Source: JBCCGR01 sp039029195
GTDB taxonomy: Bacteria > Pseudomonadota > Alphaproteobacteria > Rhizobiales > Rhizobiaceae
Reading direction: 5' to 3'
Length of the DNA stretch: 51,472 nt
Assembly: GCA_039029195.1 (NCBI GenBank)
Contig: JBCCGR010000032.1
Span: forward strand, 1-51,472
Part shown: positions 16,858 through 24,435 of the stretch, in pieces
Layout: every line of letters begins with the position of its first letter
How positions within the stretch are numbered: position 1 is the first letter of the stretch
Translations under genes and position numbers: made by a program
The notes under the pieces: model-generated
Seen by the model: the letters and a program-made list of their open reading frames with translations, nothing else
What the model was told of the DNA's origin: nothing
The model's database searches: none

Positions 16858-17724
16858 TTGCGGGGATTATTGTTTCCAGGTTTTTTTCAGCGCGCATTGC
16901 TTGGGGCGTTCGTTTTCCTCCACGCTTTTGGCGCCGCGTCCGCCGATGCACAGCGCATCGATATTCCCAATTTCTGGAACAATCAGGACCGGTTCATCAA
17001 GCCAGACACTTCATCGGTTGTCAGACTACGCTTCCTGACAACGACGGATTTTCCACCGTTCAACTTCATTGATGATCAGCGGCGTCTGGTCGGTTTTCAT
17101 GTGGATCTTGCGCGGGCGATCTGTGCCGAACTTGAACTGTCAGCGATCTGTCAGATTCAGGCGCTGCCTTTCTCCGATCTCGAAAAGACACTTAAGGACG
17201 GCAAGGGAGAAGCCATACTTGCCGGCCTTGCCATCACCTCAAAGTCACGGGAACGACTGGCTTTTTCGCGAGCCTATTTTCGCCTGCCGGCAAAGTTCAT
17301 TGCGCGTCAGGATTCAGATCTAAAGGAACCGATGGCGGAGTTCCTGCGTGACAAAAAACTCGGTGTGGTGACCGGCACGGCGCATGCCGCCTACGCCCAG
17401 AAGTTCTTTCCTGGTGCCGACGTCAAACTCTTCGCAGACGAAGGAAAAGCAATCGCATCCTTGGAAAAATCGGAAATCGAGGCGGTGTTTTCGTCAGGTC
17501 TTTCGCTTTCCAATGCACTTCATCGTGGAGCGGCCGCAAAGTGCTGTAAATTTGTGGGCGGTCCCTATTTATCCCCGTTCTATTTCGGGCACGGCATGGC
17601 AATCGCGCTTCGTCTGGAAGATGAGGTGTTGCGCGATGCGATCAATTTTGCGCTTCATGCCATCAATGAAAAAGGCACGTTTGCCGAACTCTATCTCAGA
17701 TATTTTCCGGTCGGCATCTTTTGA
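16858..17724 (+). CDS. ABC transporter substrate-binding protein, family 3
   Basis: A 288-residue periplasmic binding protein. Residues 1-31 (GAFVFLHAFGAASADA in the core) are a signal peptide with AxA-type cleavage. The lobe structure of SBP_bac_3 is seen in LTTTDFPPFNFIDDQRRLVG, FHVDLARAICAELEL, LAGLAITSKSRERLAFSRAY, GVVTGTAHAAYAQKFF and the DAINFALHAINEKGTFAEL tail. The family binds polar amino acids, and some members act as sensory input without a transporter. No permease or ATPase is adjacent, so an orphan or sensory role is possible. TTG 16858 follows AAAAGG at 16843-16848; other near starts exist. It is divergent from the DUF2793 gene with 53 bp between. Confidence 0.82.
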   Translation: MRGLLFPGFFQRALLGAFVFLHAFGAASADAQRIDIPNFWNNQDRFIKPDTSSVVRLRFLTTTDFPPFNFIDDQRRLVGFHVDLARAICAELELSAICQIQALPFSDLEKTLKDGKGEAILAGLAITSKSRERLAFSRAYFRLPAKFIARQDSDLKEPMAEFLRDKKLGVVTGTAHAAYAQKFFPGADVKLFADEGKAIASLEKSEIEAVFSSGLSLSNALHRGAAAKCCKFVGGPYLSPFYFGHGMAIALRLEDEVLRDAINFALHAINEKGTFAELYLRYFPVGIF

Positions 17725-17745
17725 TCCGTCAGCAAAACTGGCGGG

Positions 17746-18555
17746 CTATTTTCTGAATGGCACGAGAAGCGTCCAACCCAATCGCGTGGGGTTGTTGTTT
17801 TGCCAATTTGGCAATCCGATGGACATGCCATCGTGCCCGTCCTGAGGCTGGGGAATGTAGGTCTTGAACATCCGGTCCCAGATCGACAGATTAAATCCAT
17901 AATTTGAATCGGTTTCGTGGCGCTCCACCGAATGGTGCACCCGGTGCATATCCGGTGTCACGACGACTAACCGCAGCAACCGATCGGCCCAAAGCGGCAG
18001 TTTGAAATTGGCGTGGTTGAACATGGCCATGCCGTTCAGCACGATTTCAAAAAGGATGACTGCGACGGCTGGTGCGCCAAGTGCGACGACCCAAGCCACC
18101 TTATAGACCATCGACAGCACGATCTCGATTGGATGGAAGCGGATGGCGGTTGAAACATCAATGTCCACATCTGAGTGGTGCATACGATGCACGCGCCAGA
18201 AGATTGGAATTTTATGGGACAGAAGATGGGAAAGCCAGACCGCAAAATCGAGCGCCAAGAAAGATAGAAGTGCTGCAATCCAAAAGGGCACCGACAGCAT
18301 GTTGAATAGGCCAATGCCATTGCTGGCGCACCATAGTGCCACACCCACCGCGGCGGCAGGGAAAATGAGGCGCACAATCAATGAATCCAGAATGACGATC
18401 GACCAATTGGTGAACCAACGGTGCTGTTTCGACGCGTTCAGCTTTCGACGTGGCCTGAAATACTCGCTGAGTGCCATGATGGAAAACAAACCCACAAACA
18501 CGGCAAGCCGGATCGTGCCCTCATTGTCGGAGACAAGATTGGTAAGTCCGTCCAT
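17746..18555 (-). CDS. Sterol desaturase / fatty acid hydroxylase family membrane protein
   Basis: A 269-residue membrane di-iron oxygenase. Histidine clusters are complete: H110-x3-H114 (LSHLLSHK), H123-x2-HH126-127 (RVHRMHHSD) and H204-x2-HH207-208 (MHRVHHSVE). Several hydrophobic helices at residues 15-105 and 145-178 place these sites on the cytosolic face. Family members hydroxylate or desaturate lipids and sterols, and some bacterial members modify hopanoids or ornithine lipids; the substrate here is unknown. Convergent with the binding-protein gene. Confidence 0.88.
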   Translation of the reverse strand: MDGLTNLVSDNEGTIRLAVFVGLFSIMALSEYFRPRRKLNASKQHRWFTNWSIVILDSLIVRLIFPAAAVGVALWCASNGIGLFNMLSVPFWIAALLSFLALDFAVWLSHLLSHKIPIFWRVHRMHHSDVDIDVSTAIRFHPIEIVLSMVYKVAWVVALGAPAVAVILFEIVLNGMAMFNHANFKLPLWADRLLRLVVVTPDMHRVHHSVERHETDSNYGFNLSIWDRMFKTYIPQPQDGHDGMSIGLPNWQNNNPTRLGWTLLVPFRK

Positions 18556-18599
18556 CGTGCATCACACCAAAACTTGCCCGCGTCTCGCAGGCACAACTG

Positions 18600-19007
18600 T
18601 CAGAGTGTCTGATGCCGTGCCTTTGCGCCGCGCTCAATGGCGGCGATGGTCAATTTATCGAGACCAAGATTGTCGCGCAGCATTTGCAGATATCGGATTT
18701 CTTCCTTTTCAACCCGCAGATCGGCAGCGGCCACGTCGACCGCAAGAGCGTATGCGGTTTCGTGCAGATGCTCCGGCAGGCTGCCAATGATTCCAAGAAC
18801 CTGTTGCAGTCCGTCTTCTTCTTGCAGAATGCGAGTGCAGGACTGGGAAGCGAGGATGAGAGCATCGCCAGTGAACTCTGCGAAAACAGGCAATGTCTTG
18901 ATGATGTCGCCAATTTTGGACAGTTCATCGTCATTCATGCGCCGGTCGACGGCCGACATGGTCACCATGACATAGACAAGGGCGTCCTGATGGGAAACTT
19001 CAGACAT
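18600..19007 (-). CDS. TerB-family (tellurite-resistance-type) protein
   Basis: A 135-residue all-helical protein of the TerB/DUF533 type: MVTMSAVDRRMNDDELSKIG near the start and AADLRVEKEEIRYLQMLRDN at the end repeat the D-x-x-(M/V)-x-x-x-E helix-loop pattern of the domain. The family is soluble and often linked with membrane-bound Ter complexes, but no ter gene is nearby, so a resistance role is not supported here. GGAG is placed seven bases before the ATG. The next minus-strand gene downstream is the sterol desaturase. Confidence 0.82.
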   Translation of the reverse strand: MSEVSHQDALVYVMVTMSAVDRRMNDDELSKIGDIIKTLPVFAEFTGDALILASQSCTRILQEEDGLQQVLGIIGSLPEHLHETAYALAVDVAAADLRVEKEEIRYLQMLRDNLGLDKLTIAAIERGAKARHQTL

Positions 19008-19154
19008 GGATGGATCTCCGAAAACAGGGCATTTGCATTGCTCTTATGCGCTTGGGTGATGATCTGCAACAGCATGACGAACGTCTCAATGCAAGAACAG
19101 GAAATTCGCTAGGCCGCTTGACCGAGTATAGCGTCGGCAATAGGGTCCGCCCGC

Positions 19155-19173
19155 CTGTTCCATGGCGGAACAG
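19155..19173 (+). promoter_or_regulatory. Hairpin in the lysS leader region
   Basis: CTGTTCC (19155-19161) and GGAACAG (19167-19173) form a seven-pair perfect stem with a five-base loop, 35 bp before the start codon of lysyl-tRNA synthetase. It is not followed by a T-run, so it is not a canonical terminator; it could be a protein-binding palindrome or an mRNA structure. Confidence 0.35.
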
Positions 19174-19208
19174 TGCCTTTCAGATCACGACAATCAGGAC
19201 TACTTGCG

Positions 19209-20843
19209 ATGACCGTTTCTGCTACGGCGCCACTCGACTGGCCGCCGCTTGCGTGCACCCCGGAAGATCTTTCATTGGCCGCTGACTCCAAAGCATGGCC
19301 ACTTGAAGAAGCACGCAAACTGGTCAAACGCTATGAAAAGTCGGGCTATCCTGATGAGGTGCTGCTGGAAACGGGCTATGGCCCTTCAGGTCTCCCCCAC
19401 ATTGGAACCTTCGGTGAAGTGAGTCGGACGTCGATGGTGGCCCATGCTTTCCGGGTTCTGACGAACGATCAGGTTCCTGTTCGGTTGTTGTGTTTCTCAG
19501 ACGATATGGACGGGTTTCGGAAAGTTCCGGACAATGTGCCGAACAAGGAGATGCTGGCTGCCTATCTGGGCAAGCCGCTGACGAAGGTGCCGGACCCATT
19601 TTCAAATGAGTATGAGAGTTTCGCGCACCACAACAATGCCCGGCTGCGGGCCTTTCTGGATCAGTTCGGCTTTGTCTATGAGTTTGCAAGCTCTACCGAA
19701 TATTACACATCCGGACGGTTCGACGACATGTTGCGCACTATGCTGGACGTGCATGAGGATGTGCTGAAGATCATCCTTCCCACATTGGGGCCGGAGCGTC
19801 GGGCGACCTATTCGCCATTTCTGCCGGTTTGCCAGCGTACCGGCAATGTGTTGCAGGTTCCCATGAGGGAACTGCACCCAGAATCGGGCAGCGTGGTTTA
19901 CGAGGATCCCGAGACGGGGGACCTCGTTGAAACTCCGGTGACCGGCGGTCGTGTGAAGTGCCAGTGGAAGGCGGATTGGGCGCTTCGATGGGCAGCACTT
20001 GGTGTAGATTACGAGATGGCCGGAAAGGATTTGATTGATTCCGTTAATCTGTCCTCGAAAATTTGCCGTGCGTTGGGCAAGCGCCCGCCCGAGGGCTTCA
20101 ACTATGAGCTCTTTCTCGACGAGCAGGGTCAGAAGATTTCAAAGTCGAAAGGCAACGGCCTAACGATTGATGAGTGGCTGAGCTACGCTTCGCCGGAGAG
20201 CCTTTCGTTGTTTATGTTTCAAAAGCCAAAGGCGGCAAAGCGGCTCTACTTTGATGTGATTCCGCGCAATGTGGATGATTATTTCACCCACCTGAAAAAC
20301 TTTGAGACGCAGGAAAGCCAGCAGAAACTGCAAAACCCGGTCTGGCACATTCACTCGGCCAATCCGCCATCTGATATTCCCCCGGTTTCGTTTTCAATGC
20401 TGCTTAATCTGGTGAGCGCCTCGAACGCATCGGATCCGGAAATCCTTTGGGGTTTCATTTCACGTTACGCCCCTGGCACGAGCGCGGAAACTGCGCCAGA
20501 GCTCAATCGTATGGTGGGCTATGCAATCCGGTACTTTGAGGATTTTGTGAAGCCGGGAAAATCATTCCGCACGCCAAACAACCAGGAAGAAGCTGCATTG
20601 CGCAACCTCCTGGAGAAACTTGGCGAATTTGACGATGGTGCAGACGGTTCTGCCATTCAGGACGCCGTATATGCGATTGGCAAGGAGCACGGTTTTGAAA
20701 GTCTGAGAGACTGGTTCAAAGCGCTCTATCAGGTGTTGCTGGGTCAGGATCAGGGGCCGCGGTTTGGGTCATTTGTGGCGCTTTATGGCGTGACCGAAAC
20801 TCAAACCCTCATTAATCAGGCGTTGAAGGGGGAATTGGGGTAA
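19209..20843 (+). CDS. lysS: Lysyl-tRNA synthetase, class I
   Basis: A 544-residue class I LysRS, which charges tRNA-Lys. It has the class I signatures HIGT at residues 64-67 (SGLPHIGTFGE) and KISKS at 309-313 (GQKISKSKGNGL), whereas the more common bacterial LysRS is class II. Alphaproteobacteria typically carry this archaeal-type enzyme. ATG 19209 has AGGA at a suitable distance and begins the family N-terminus; the frame is open to 19173. The gene is a single cistron; the convergent nuclease-like gene begins six bases after its stop. Confidence 0.97.
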   Translation: MTVSATAPLDWPPLACTPEDLSLAADSKAWPLEEARKLVKRYEKSGYPDEVLLETGYGPSGLPHIGTFGEVSRTSMVAHAFRVLTNDQVPVRLLCFSDDMDGFRKVPDNVPNKEMLAAYLGKPLTKVPDPFSNEYESFAHHNNARLRAFLDQFGFVYEFASSTEYYTSGRFDDMLRTMLDVHEDVLKIILPTLGPERRATYSPFLPVCQRTGNVLQVPMRELHPESGSVVYEDPETGDLVETPVTGGRVKCQWKADWALRWAALGVDYEMAGKDLIDSVNLSSKICRALGKRPPEGFNYELFLDEQGQKISKSKGNGLTIDEWLSYASPESLSLFMFQKPKAAKRLYFDVIPRNVDDYFTHLKNFETQESQQKLQNPVWHIHSANPPSDIPPVSFSMLLNLVSASNASDPEILWGFISRYAPGTSAETAPELNRMVGYAIRYFEDFVKPGKSFRTPNNQEEAALRNLLEKLGEFDDGADGSAIQDAVYAIGKEHGFESLRDWFKALYQVLLGQDQGPRFGSFVALYGVTETQTLINQALKGELG

Positions 20844-20849
20844 TCCGGC

Positions 20850-21539
20850 TCAGTCTCGCCACATGCCGCGCTTTTTCTCCTTCGCCTCTTCCAGCGCCTT
20901 CAGATAAGACGTTCCGGCAACAGGCTTTGCCCATCCCTGTTTGACCAGCCACTCGGCAATGTCACGCTTGCCGAGTGCGCAATCTGCCAGTTGACCTGAG
21001 CCTGAAGTTTGTTCTTCGGTTTTGTTTGCCTCATCATCGTTGGGAACAATGCGGCAGGCGAGGGTGCGTCCTCGCAAGAGCGAACGCAGCGCCGTGCGAG
21101 CCATGCGACCGCAGGGAAACTGGTTTCCATCGGGACCGCAGGTTTCATCGGGATCTGGTGCAATCACACCGGCGATCCTGAAGTCCTTGCCCATGGCACG
21201 AAAGTGGCCCGCAGAAACAACGATCGGTCTCGGCAGACGGACATCGCGCTTGACCTTATTCTTTGGCAGAGCAACCGGGTCGGGTTTTTGGTCGGGCAGG
21301 CGGGCAATGGTTTCCTCATTGAGGTTCGGCGCAGCAAAACGTTCTTTTTCAATCGGGCGCACGTCTTTTTTAACCGGCTCAACGGCGATGACGGTGGTGA
21401 GAGGGCTTTTGGCAGGCCCGGTATTTGCGGTGTCAGGCACCGATGTTACTGTCCCATGCTTATTTTGCTCCGCCCAGAACATGTAGCCGGTCGCGGCGGA
21501 CAGCAGCACAATCAATATGACCAGTATCCGTGTGCCCAT
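20850..21539 (-). CDS. Membrane-anchored thermonuclease-like (SNase) protein
   Basis: About 229 residues. A single N-terminal helix (ILVILIVLLSAATGYMF) anchors it in the membrane with the rest outside, followed by a low-complexity Lys/Pro linker. The C-terminal 120 residues form an SNase-like OB fold: HFRAMGKDFRIAGVIAPDP, DETCGPDGNQFPCGRMARTA and DIAEWLVKQGWAKPV. Three to four cysteines probably make disulfides in the periplasm. The classical nuclease residues (Arg, Glu, Arg) are only partly evident, so activity is uncertain. ATG 21539 is preferred because the signal anchor starts there; an open extension to 21596 (GTG) exists and neither has a strong ribosome-binding site. Confidence 0.78.
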   Translation of the reverse strand: MGTRILVILIVLLSAATGYMFWAEQNKHGTVTSVPDTANTGPAKSPLTTVIAVEPVKKDVRPIEKERFAAPNLNEETIARLPDQKPDPVALPKNKVKRDVRLPRPIVVSAGHFRAMGKDFRIAGVIAPDPDETCGPDGNQFPCGRMARTALRSLLRGRTLACRIVPNDDEANKTEEQTSGSGQLADCALGKRDIAEWLVKQGWAKPVAGTSYLKALEEAKEKKRGMWRD

Positions 21540-21689
21540 TGGGAGACTTGTGAACGTGGTTTCAGAACATTCGCTGGGCTGAGTATAACCTTCCACGCCG
21601 AGAAACCGACAGGGGAATCATCTGTTGTTGATCTGATGCGAGAACCGGCTAATCTTGCGGTACCAACTTTTTGCAACCCTGCAAACTCA

Positions 21690-22130
21690 ATGCGTCTCCG
21701 ATCTGCTTATATTCCCGGCCTGCTTCTGGTCTCTATGTTGATCTCAAACTCGGCTGTTGCGGCATCCAAAGCCGTTCAATATCTGGCAAATCAAGAGATT
21801 ACGGAGGCTTGCGATGGTGCTGATGGAAAGTTTGAAGCCGGCGGTTTGATTGAGCGCGATCTCGATGGCGATGGTCGTGCGGACCTTGTGTTAAGCCATG
21901 AGGGTATTTCCTGTCGTCGCAACTTTTCCCGCAGCGGATTCTGCGGTGCACAGGTTTGTACCGTGAAAATTTATCTCAGAAGAGGCAATCTGTTGAAACT
22001 CGTCGACGAGTTTCTGGGCGCAGGCGTCAAGGTTGGCGGCGGAAAGCGACCGAAGATTACGGCCTTCGGGCATGGTGGGGGAAAAACAGTGGTGCGACGG
22101 AATGGTTCTTCGTTTGCCGATGCGAAATAA
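21690..22130 (+). CDS. Secreted protein with calcium-loop motif
   Basis: A 146-residue protein with no recognised family. It begins with a signal peptide (LRSAYIPGLLLVSMLISNSA, then AVAA cleavage). At residues 56-67 it has DLDGDGRADLVL, a D-x-D-x-D-G-x-x-D loop as in FG-GAP/dockerin repeats. Four cysteines (EACDG, GISCRR, SGFCGA, AQVCTV) suggest disulfide bonds in the periplasm. A longer open frame reaches 21009 but that part overlaps the divergent nuclease-like gene on the other strand, so the short form is chosen. It shares topology and motif with the protein at 13718-14305. The cupin gene follows 15 bp downstream. Confidence 0.72.
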   Translation: MRLRSAYIPGLLLVSMLISNSAVAASKAVQYLANQEITEACDGADGKFEAGGLIERDLDGDGRADLVLSHEGISCRRNFSRSGFCGAQVCTVKIYLRRGNLLKLVDEFLGAGVKVGGGKRPKITAFGHGGGKTVVRRNGSSFADAK

Positions 22131-22145
22131 GGCAAACGATTTGAA

Positions 22146-22901
22146 ATGGTTGCTTCTCTGATGGTCCAGGACCGCCCTGAAAACCCGCGCATCCGCACCA
22201 AGATCAACCGCTGGAACGACCACGATGATTCCATGGTATTTGGCATCCTGGAACGATTGCGCGCGGACGACATTTCGCCAGATCAAACGCTGTGCGAATT
22301 GCTTGATGCCTTTCAGGAGATGGACCTGCTTTCATCTCTAAGTGAAGAAATTGCCGAGGCGGAGGGAAGTGACGACCAGCTTTGGCTTATCCGTCGGCAT
22401 GTGGATCACCGGCGCTACACCGTCCTTTTGTGTCCCGTAAAGGAAGGCGAAGTTCATCCGCCGCACGGACATCACAATCTGATCTCTCTGCAGATTGTAC
22501 TCAAGGGCCAGATCCACCTTCGCGAATATGATCGTGTTTCGCGGAATGAAAATGGGACTTTAGTTCTCATCGGCAGGCGCGATGCCGTTCTTGGCCCGGG
22601 GGATGTTTTTGTTGCATCAGACGAAAAGAACAATGTGCACTGGTTCTGCGGACATGACGGTCCGACGATGATCTTCAACATCAATGTGCGTGGCTATGCG
22701 CCAACGGTTTTTGAAGAGGATGAAGACGGGTTTGGGCGGCGCTATCTGGATCCCACCAGAGTTCGCGCTGACAATCTCATTGAAGCGGATGAGTTCGACA
22801 AGGATGAAGCCGAAAGACGGTTTCAGGGAAAGCCTGTCAGCGGTTTCGATTTTCCGGCGGATGCGAGACCTGTGTCCGAGCCACTGCGCATTTCATTGTA
22901 G
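22146..22901 (+). CDS. Cupin-domain protein
   Basis: A 251-residue cytosolic protein. Residues 95-185 carry a cupin barrel: motif 1 is EVHPPHGHHNLISLQIVLKG with three His and a Gln in the metal-binding pattern, and motif 2 includes GPGDVFVASDEKNNVHWFCG with another His. This pattern is shared by cysteine-dioxygenase-like and oxygenase cupins; which reaction is catalysed is unclear. The C-terminal 60 residues are acidic and lack a domain. It may be co-transcribed with the small secreted-protein gene upstream. ATG 22161 is an in-frame alternative start. Convergent with the repressor gene. Confidence 0.78.
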   Translation: MVASLMVQDRPENPRIRTKINRWNDHDDSMVFGILERLRADDISPDQTLCELLDAFQEMDLLSSLSEEIAEAEGSDDQLWLIRRHVDHRRYTVLLCPVKEGEVHPPHGHHNLISLQIVLKGQIHLREYDRVSRNENGTLVLIGRRDAVLGPGDVFVASDEKNNVHWFCGHDGPTMIFNINVRGYAPTVFEEDEDGFGRRYLDPTRVRADNLIEADEFDKDEAERRFQGKPVSGFDFPADARPVSEPLRISL

Positions 22902-22909
22902 ATTGCGCG

Positions 22910-23572
22910 CTACTGGCTCGCCCAGAGAATGCGGGCCATCCATTCAATCTGTGCAGGTTCAAAACTGCGGTTTTCATGTTCGGGATTGAGCGATTGCAGA
23001 TCAACCCGCTTCGAAGACTGGCGCTCCAAAACCTTGGCAAGCACTTCACCTTCACGGGTTTTCAGAACCACGCGATCGCCTTTTCGAATGGAAGCTGATG
23101 GCGATACGATGATCGTGTCGCCATTCCGGTAAAGCGGCAGCATGGAATCACCGGAGATTTCCAGCGCATAAACATCCTCAGTGGTCGCAGCCGGAATATC
23201 CACCTCGTCCCAGCCCTGGCCGATGGGGAAACCGGCATCATCAAAAAAGCCTCCCGAACCAGCCTGCGCGAAGCCAATCAGTGGAACGGTGCTGTGTGCA
23301 GACAATCTGGCTTCACCGGTGCGGGTTGGATTTTCCACCAGGGCCAGCAGGGTCTGAAGGTCAGATCCCGTCGCATCGAGGATCTTGGCAAGCGATTCTG
23401 TTGATGGCCACCGTTCCCGACCATCTTTCGCAACCCGCTTTGACTTGTTGAAGCTGGTGGGATCAAGACCTGCGCGCTTTGCTAGACCGGATGCCGAAAA
23501 GCCATTGACAGAAGCCAAAGCGTCAATGGCATTCCAGATTCGCTCGTGAGACAGGCCGATCATTTTGAACAT
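22910..23572 (-). CDS. LexA/CI-type transcriptional repressor (HTH + S24 peptidase)
   Basis: About 220 residues. An N-terminal helix-turn-helix (GFSASGLAKRAGLDPTSFNK) is joined to a peptidase S24 domain. The scissile Ala-Gly is visible in GFAQAGSGG, and the catalytic serine and lysine lie in SGDSMLP and VLAKVLE (S143 and K180 from this start). Such repressors self-cleave when RecA* forms, linking target genes to DNA damage; many Rhizobiales carry this chromosomal version besides LexA. Starts at 23605 (TTG) and 23563 (ATG) are alternatives; 23572 is preferred because the 23605 codon lies inside the inverted repeat. It probably regulates itself through that repeat. Confidence 0.85.
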   Translation of the reverse strand: MFKMIGLSHERIWNAIDALASVNGFSASGLAKRAGLDPTSFNKSKRVAKDGRERWPSTESLAKILDATGSDLQTLLALVENPTRTGEARLSAHSTVPLIGFAQAGSGGFFDDAGFPIGQGWDEVDIPAATTEDVYALEISGDSMLPLYRNGDTIIVSPSASIRKGDRVVLKTREGEVLAKVLERQSSKRVDLQSLNPEHENRSFEPAQIEWMARILWASQ

Positions 23573-23602
23573 TTCTTCCCGCGAAAGGGAAGAAATTCTC
23601 CG

Positions 23603-23632
23603 CAATAGGGATATACTCTTACATCCCTATTG
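23603..23632. promoter_or_regulatory. Perfect 10+10 inverted repeat, likely operator of the S24 repressor
   Basis: CAATAGGGAT at 23603-23612 and ATCCCTATTG at 23623-23632 are exact reverse complements separated by 10 bp, so the arms lie on the same helix face two turns apart. The repeat is 31 bp upstream of the repressor ATG and overlaps where a promoter would be. This is the geometry of a dimeric repressor operator; autoregulation is inferred. Confidence 0.7.
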
Positions 23633-23684
23633 TGTTTGTTGAAACAAGTCCAGATGCTTGCTGCGGGTCAGAAAACGGCGCTCT

Positions 23685-24305
23685 CTACAATGCGCGAAAC
23701 GGTTCGCGCCCGGATGCCAGCGCTGCATCGATGAATTCGATGCGATCCTGCCCCCAGAACACTTCGCCATTCAGCACATAGGCTGGCACGCCCACAGCAT
23801 CAGCGGCGGTCGCGTCCCGGGTGTTTTGCTCCCGCACAGCGGCAACTTCACCACTTTCGGCTCTGGCGATTATCTCGTCCGCATCGTGGCCAGTCTCAGT
23901 GAGTCGTTTTGCGACCTCGTCGCGATCGGCGAGATTGGCTTCATCTTCCCAGACGCCGGCGAAAACCCGGCCCATATAGGGAAGTGGATCACCACCACCC
24001 AACAGGATGGCGATTGTGGCGCTGTCGGCCAGGGTCATGTCTGCGGGAAAGAAAGCGGGCTTGTAGTTGATTGCTTTACCGCGCTGTTCCGCAATGCGCT
24101 GAAGTTCCAAAAAGCGATAGCGTTGGCGAACAGGTGGGCGCTGAGCCGGTGGTTGAGCGCCCGATTCTGCCCAAACCCCCATCAGGTTTACCGGTTTCAC
24201 GTTGAGTGAGGCGCCGTGCTTTTGGGCCACCTCCTGAATGGCATCATGGCCGAAATAGGTGAATGGCGATGCGCCGAAATAGTAATAATCGATAACCGCT
24301 GACAT
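23685..24305 (-). CDS. DsbA-family 2-hydroxychromene-2-carboxylate isomerase-like protein
   Basis: A 206-residue thioredoxin-fold protein of the GST-kappa/HCCA isomerase group. The N-terminus IDYYYFGASPFTYFGHDAIQ, the AQRPPVRQRYRFLELQRIAE block and VGVPAYVLNGEVFWGQDRIE (cis-Pro loop) are typical. HCCA isomerases work in naphthalene catabolism with glutathione, but many homologs lie outside such pathways and no aromatic-degradation genes are near, so the substrate is open. ATG 24305 begins the family N-terminus. It is followed by the S24 repressor on the same strand, 53 bp beyond its 3' end. Confidence 0.86.
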   Translation of the reverse strand: MSAVIDYYYFGASPFTYFGHDAIQEVAQKHGASLNVKPVNLMGVWAESGAQPPAQRPPVRQRYRFLELQRIAEQRGKAINYKPAFFPADMTLADSATIAILLGGGDPLPYMGRVFAGVWEDEANLADRDEVAKRLTETGHDADEIIARAESGEVAAVREQNTRDATAADAVGVPAYVLNGEVFWGQDRIEFIDAALASGREPFRAL

Positions 24306-24435
24306 GATTGGTGCTCCGATTGAAAATCGTGCGCACCCTATCTGTGCCCTTCAGGAATACAAGTCCGCATCGGTGAACGATGTTTTTCGCTTCGAAACGT
24401 AAATTTGATCTGCCGTAAACGTCGATGGCTGATTG

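Noticed and set aside
18600..19007. TerB gene as part of a tellurite-resistance or phage-defence cluster
   Set aside because: No other ter gene, and flanking genes (sterol desaturase, LysRS) are unrelated housekeeping genes.
19138..19145. CAATAGGG upstream of lysS, matching half of the repressor operator, also at 34941-34948
   Set aside because: An 8-mer is expected to occur about once or twice by chance in 51 kb on both strands, and no second arm is present at either place.
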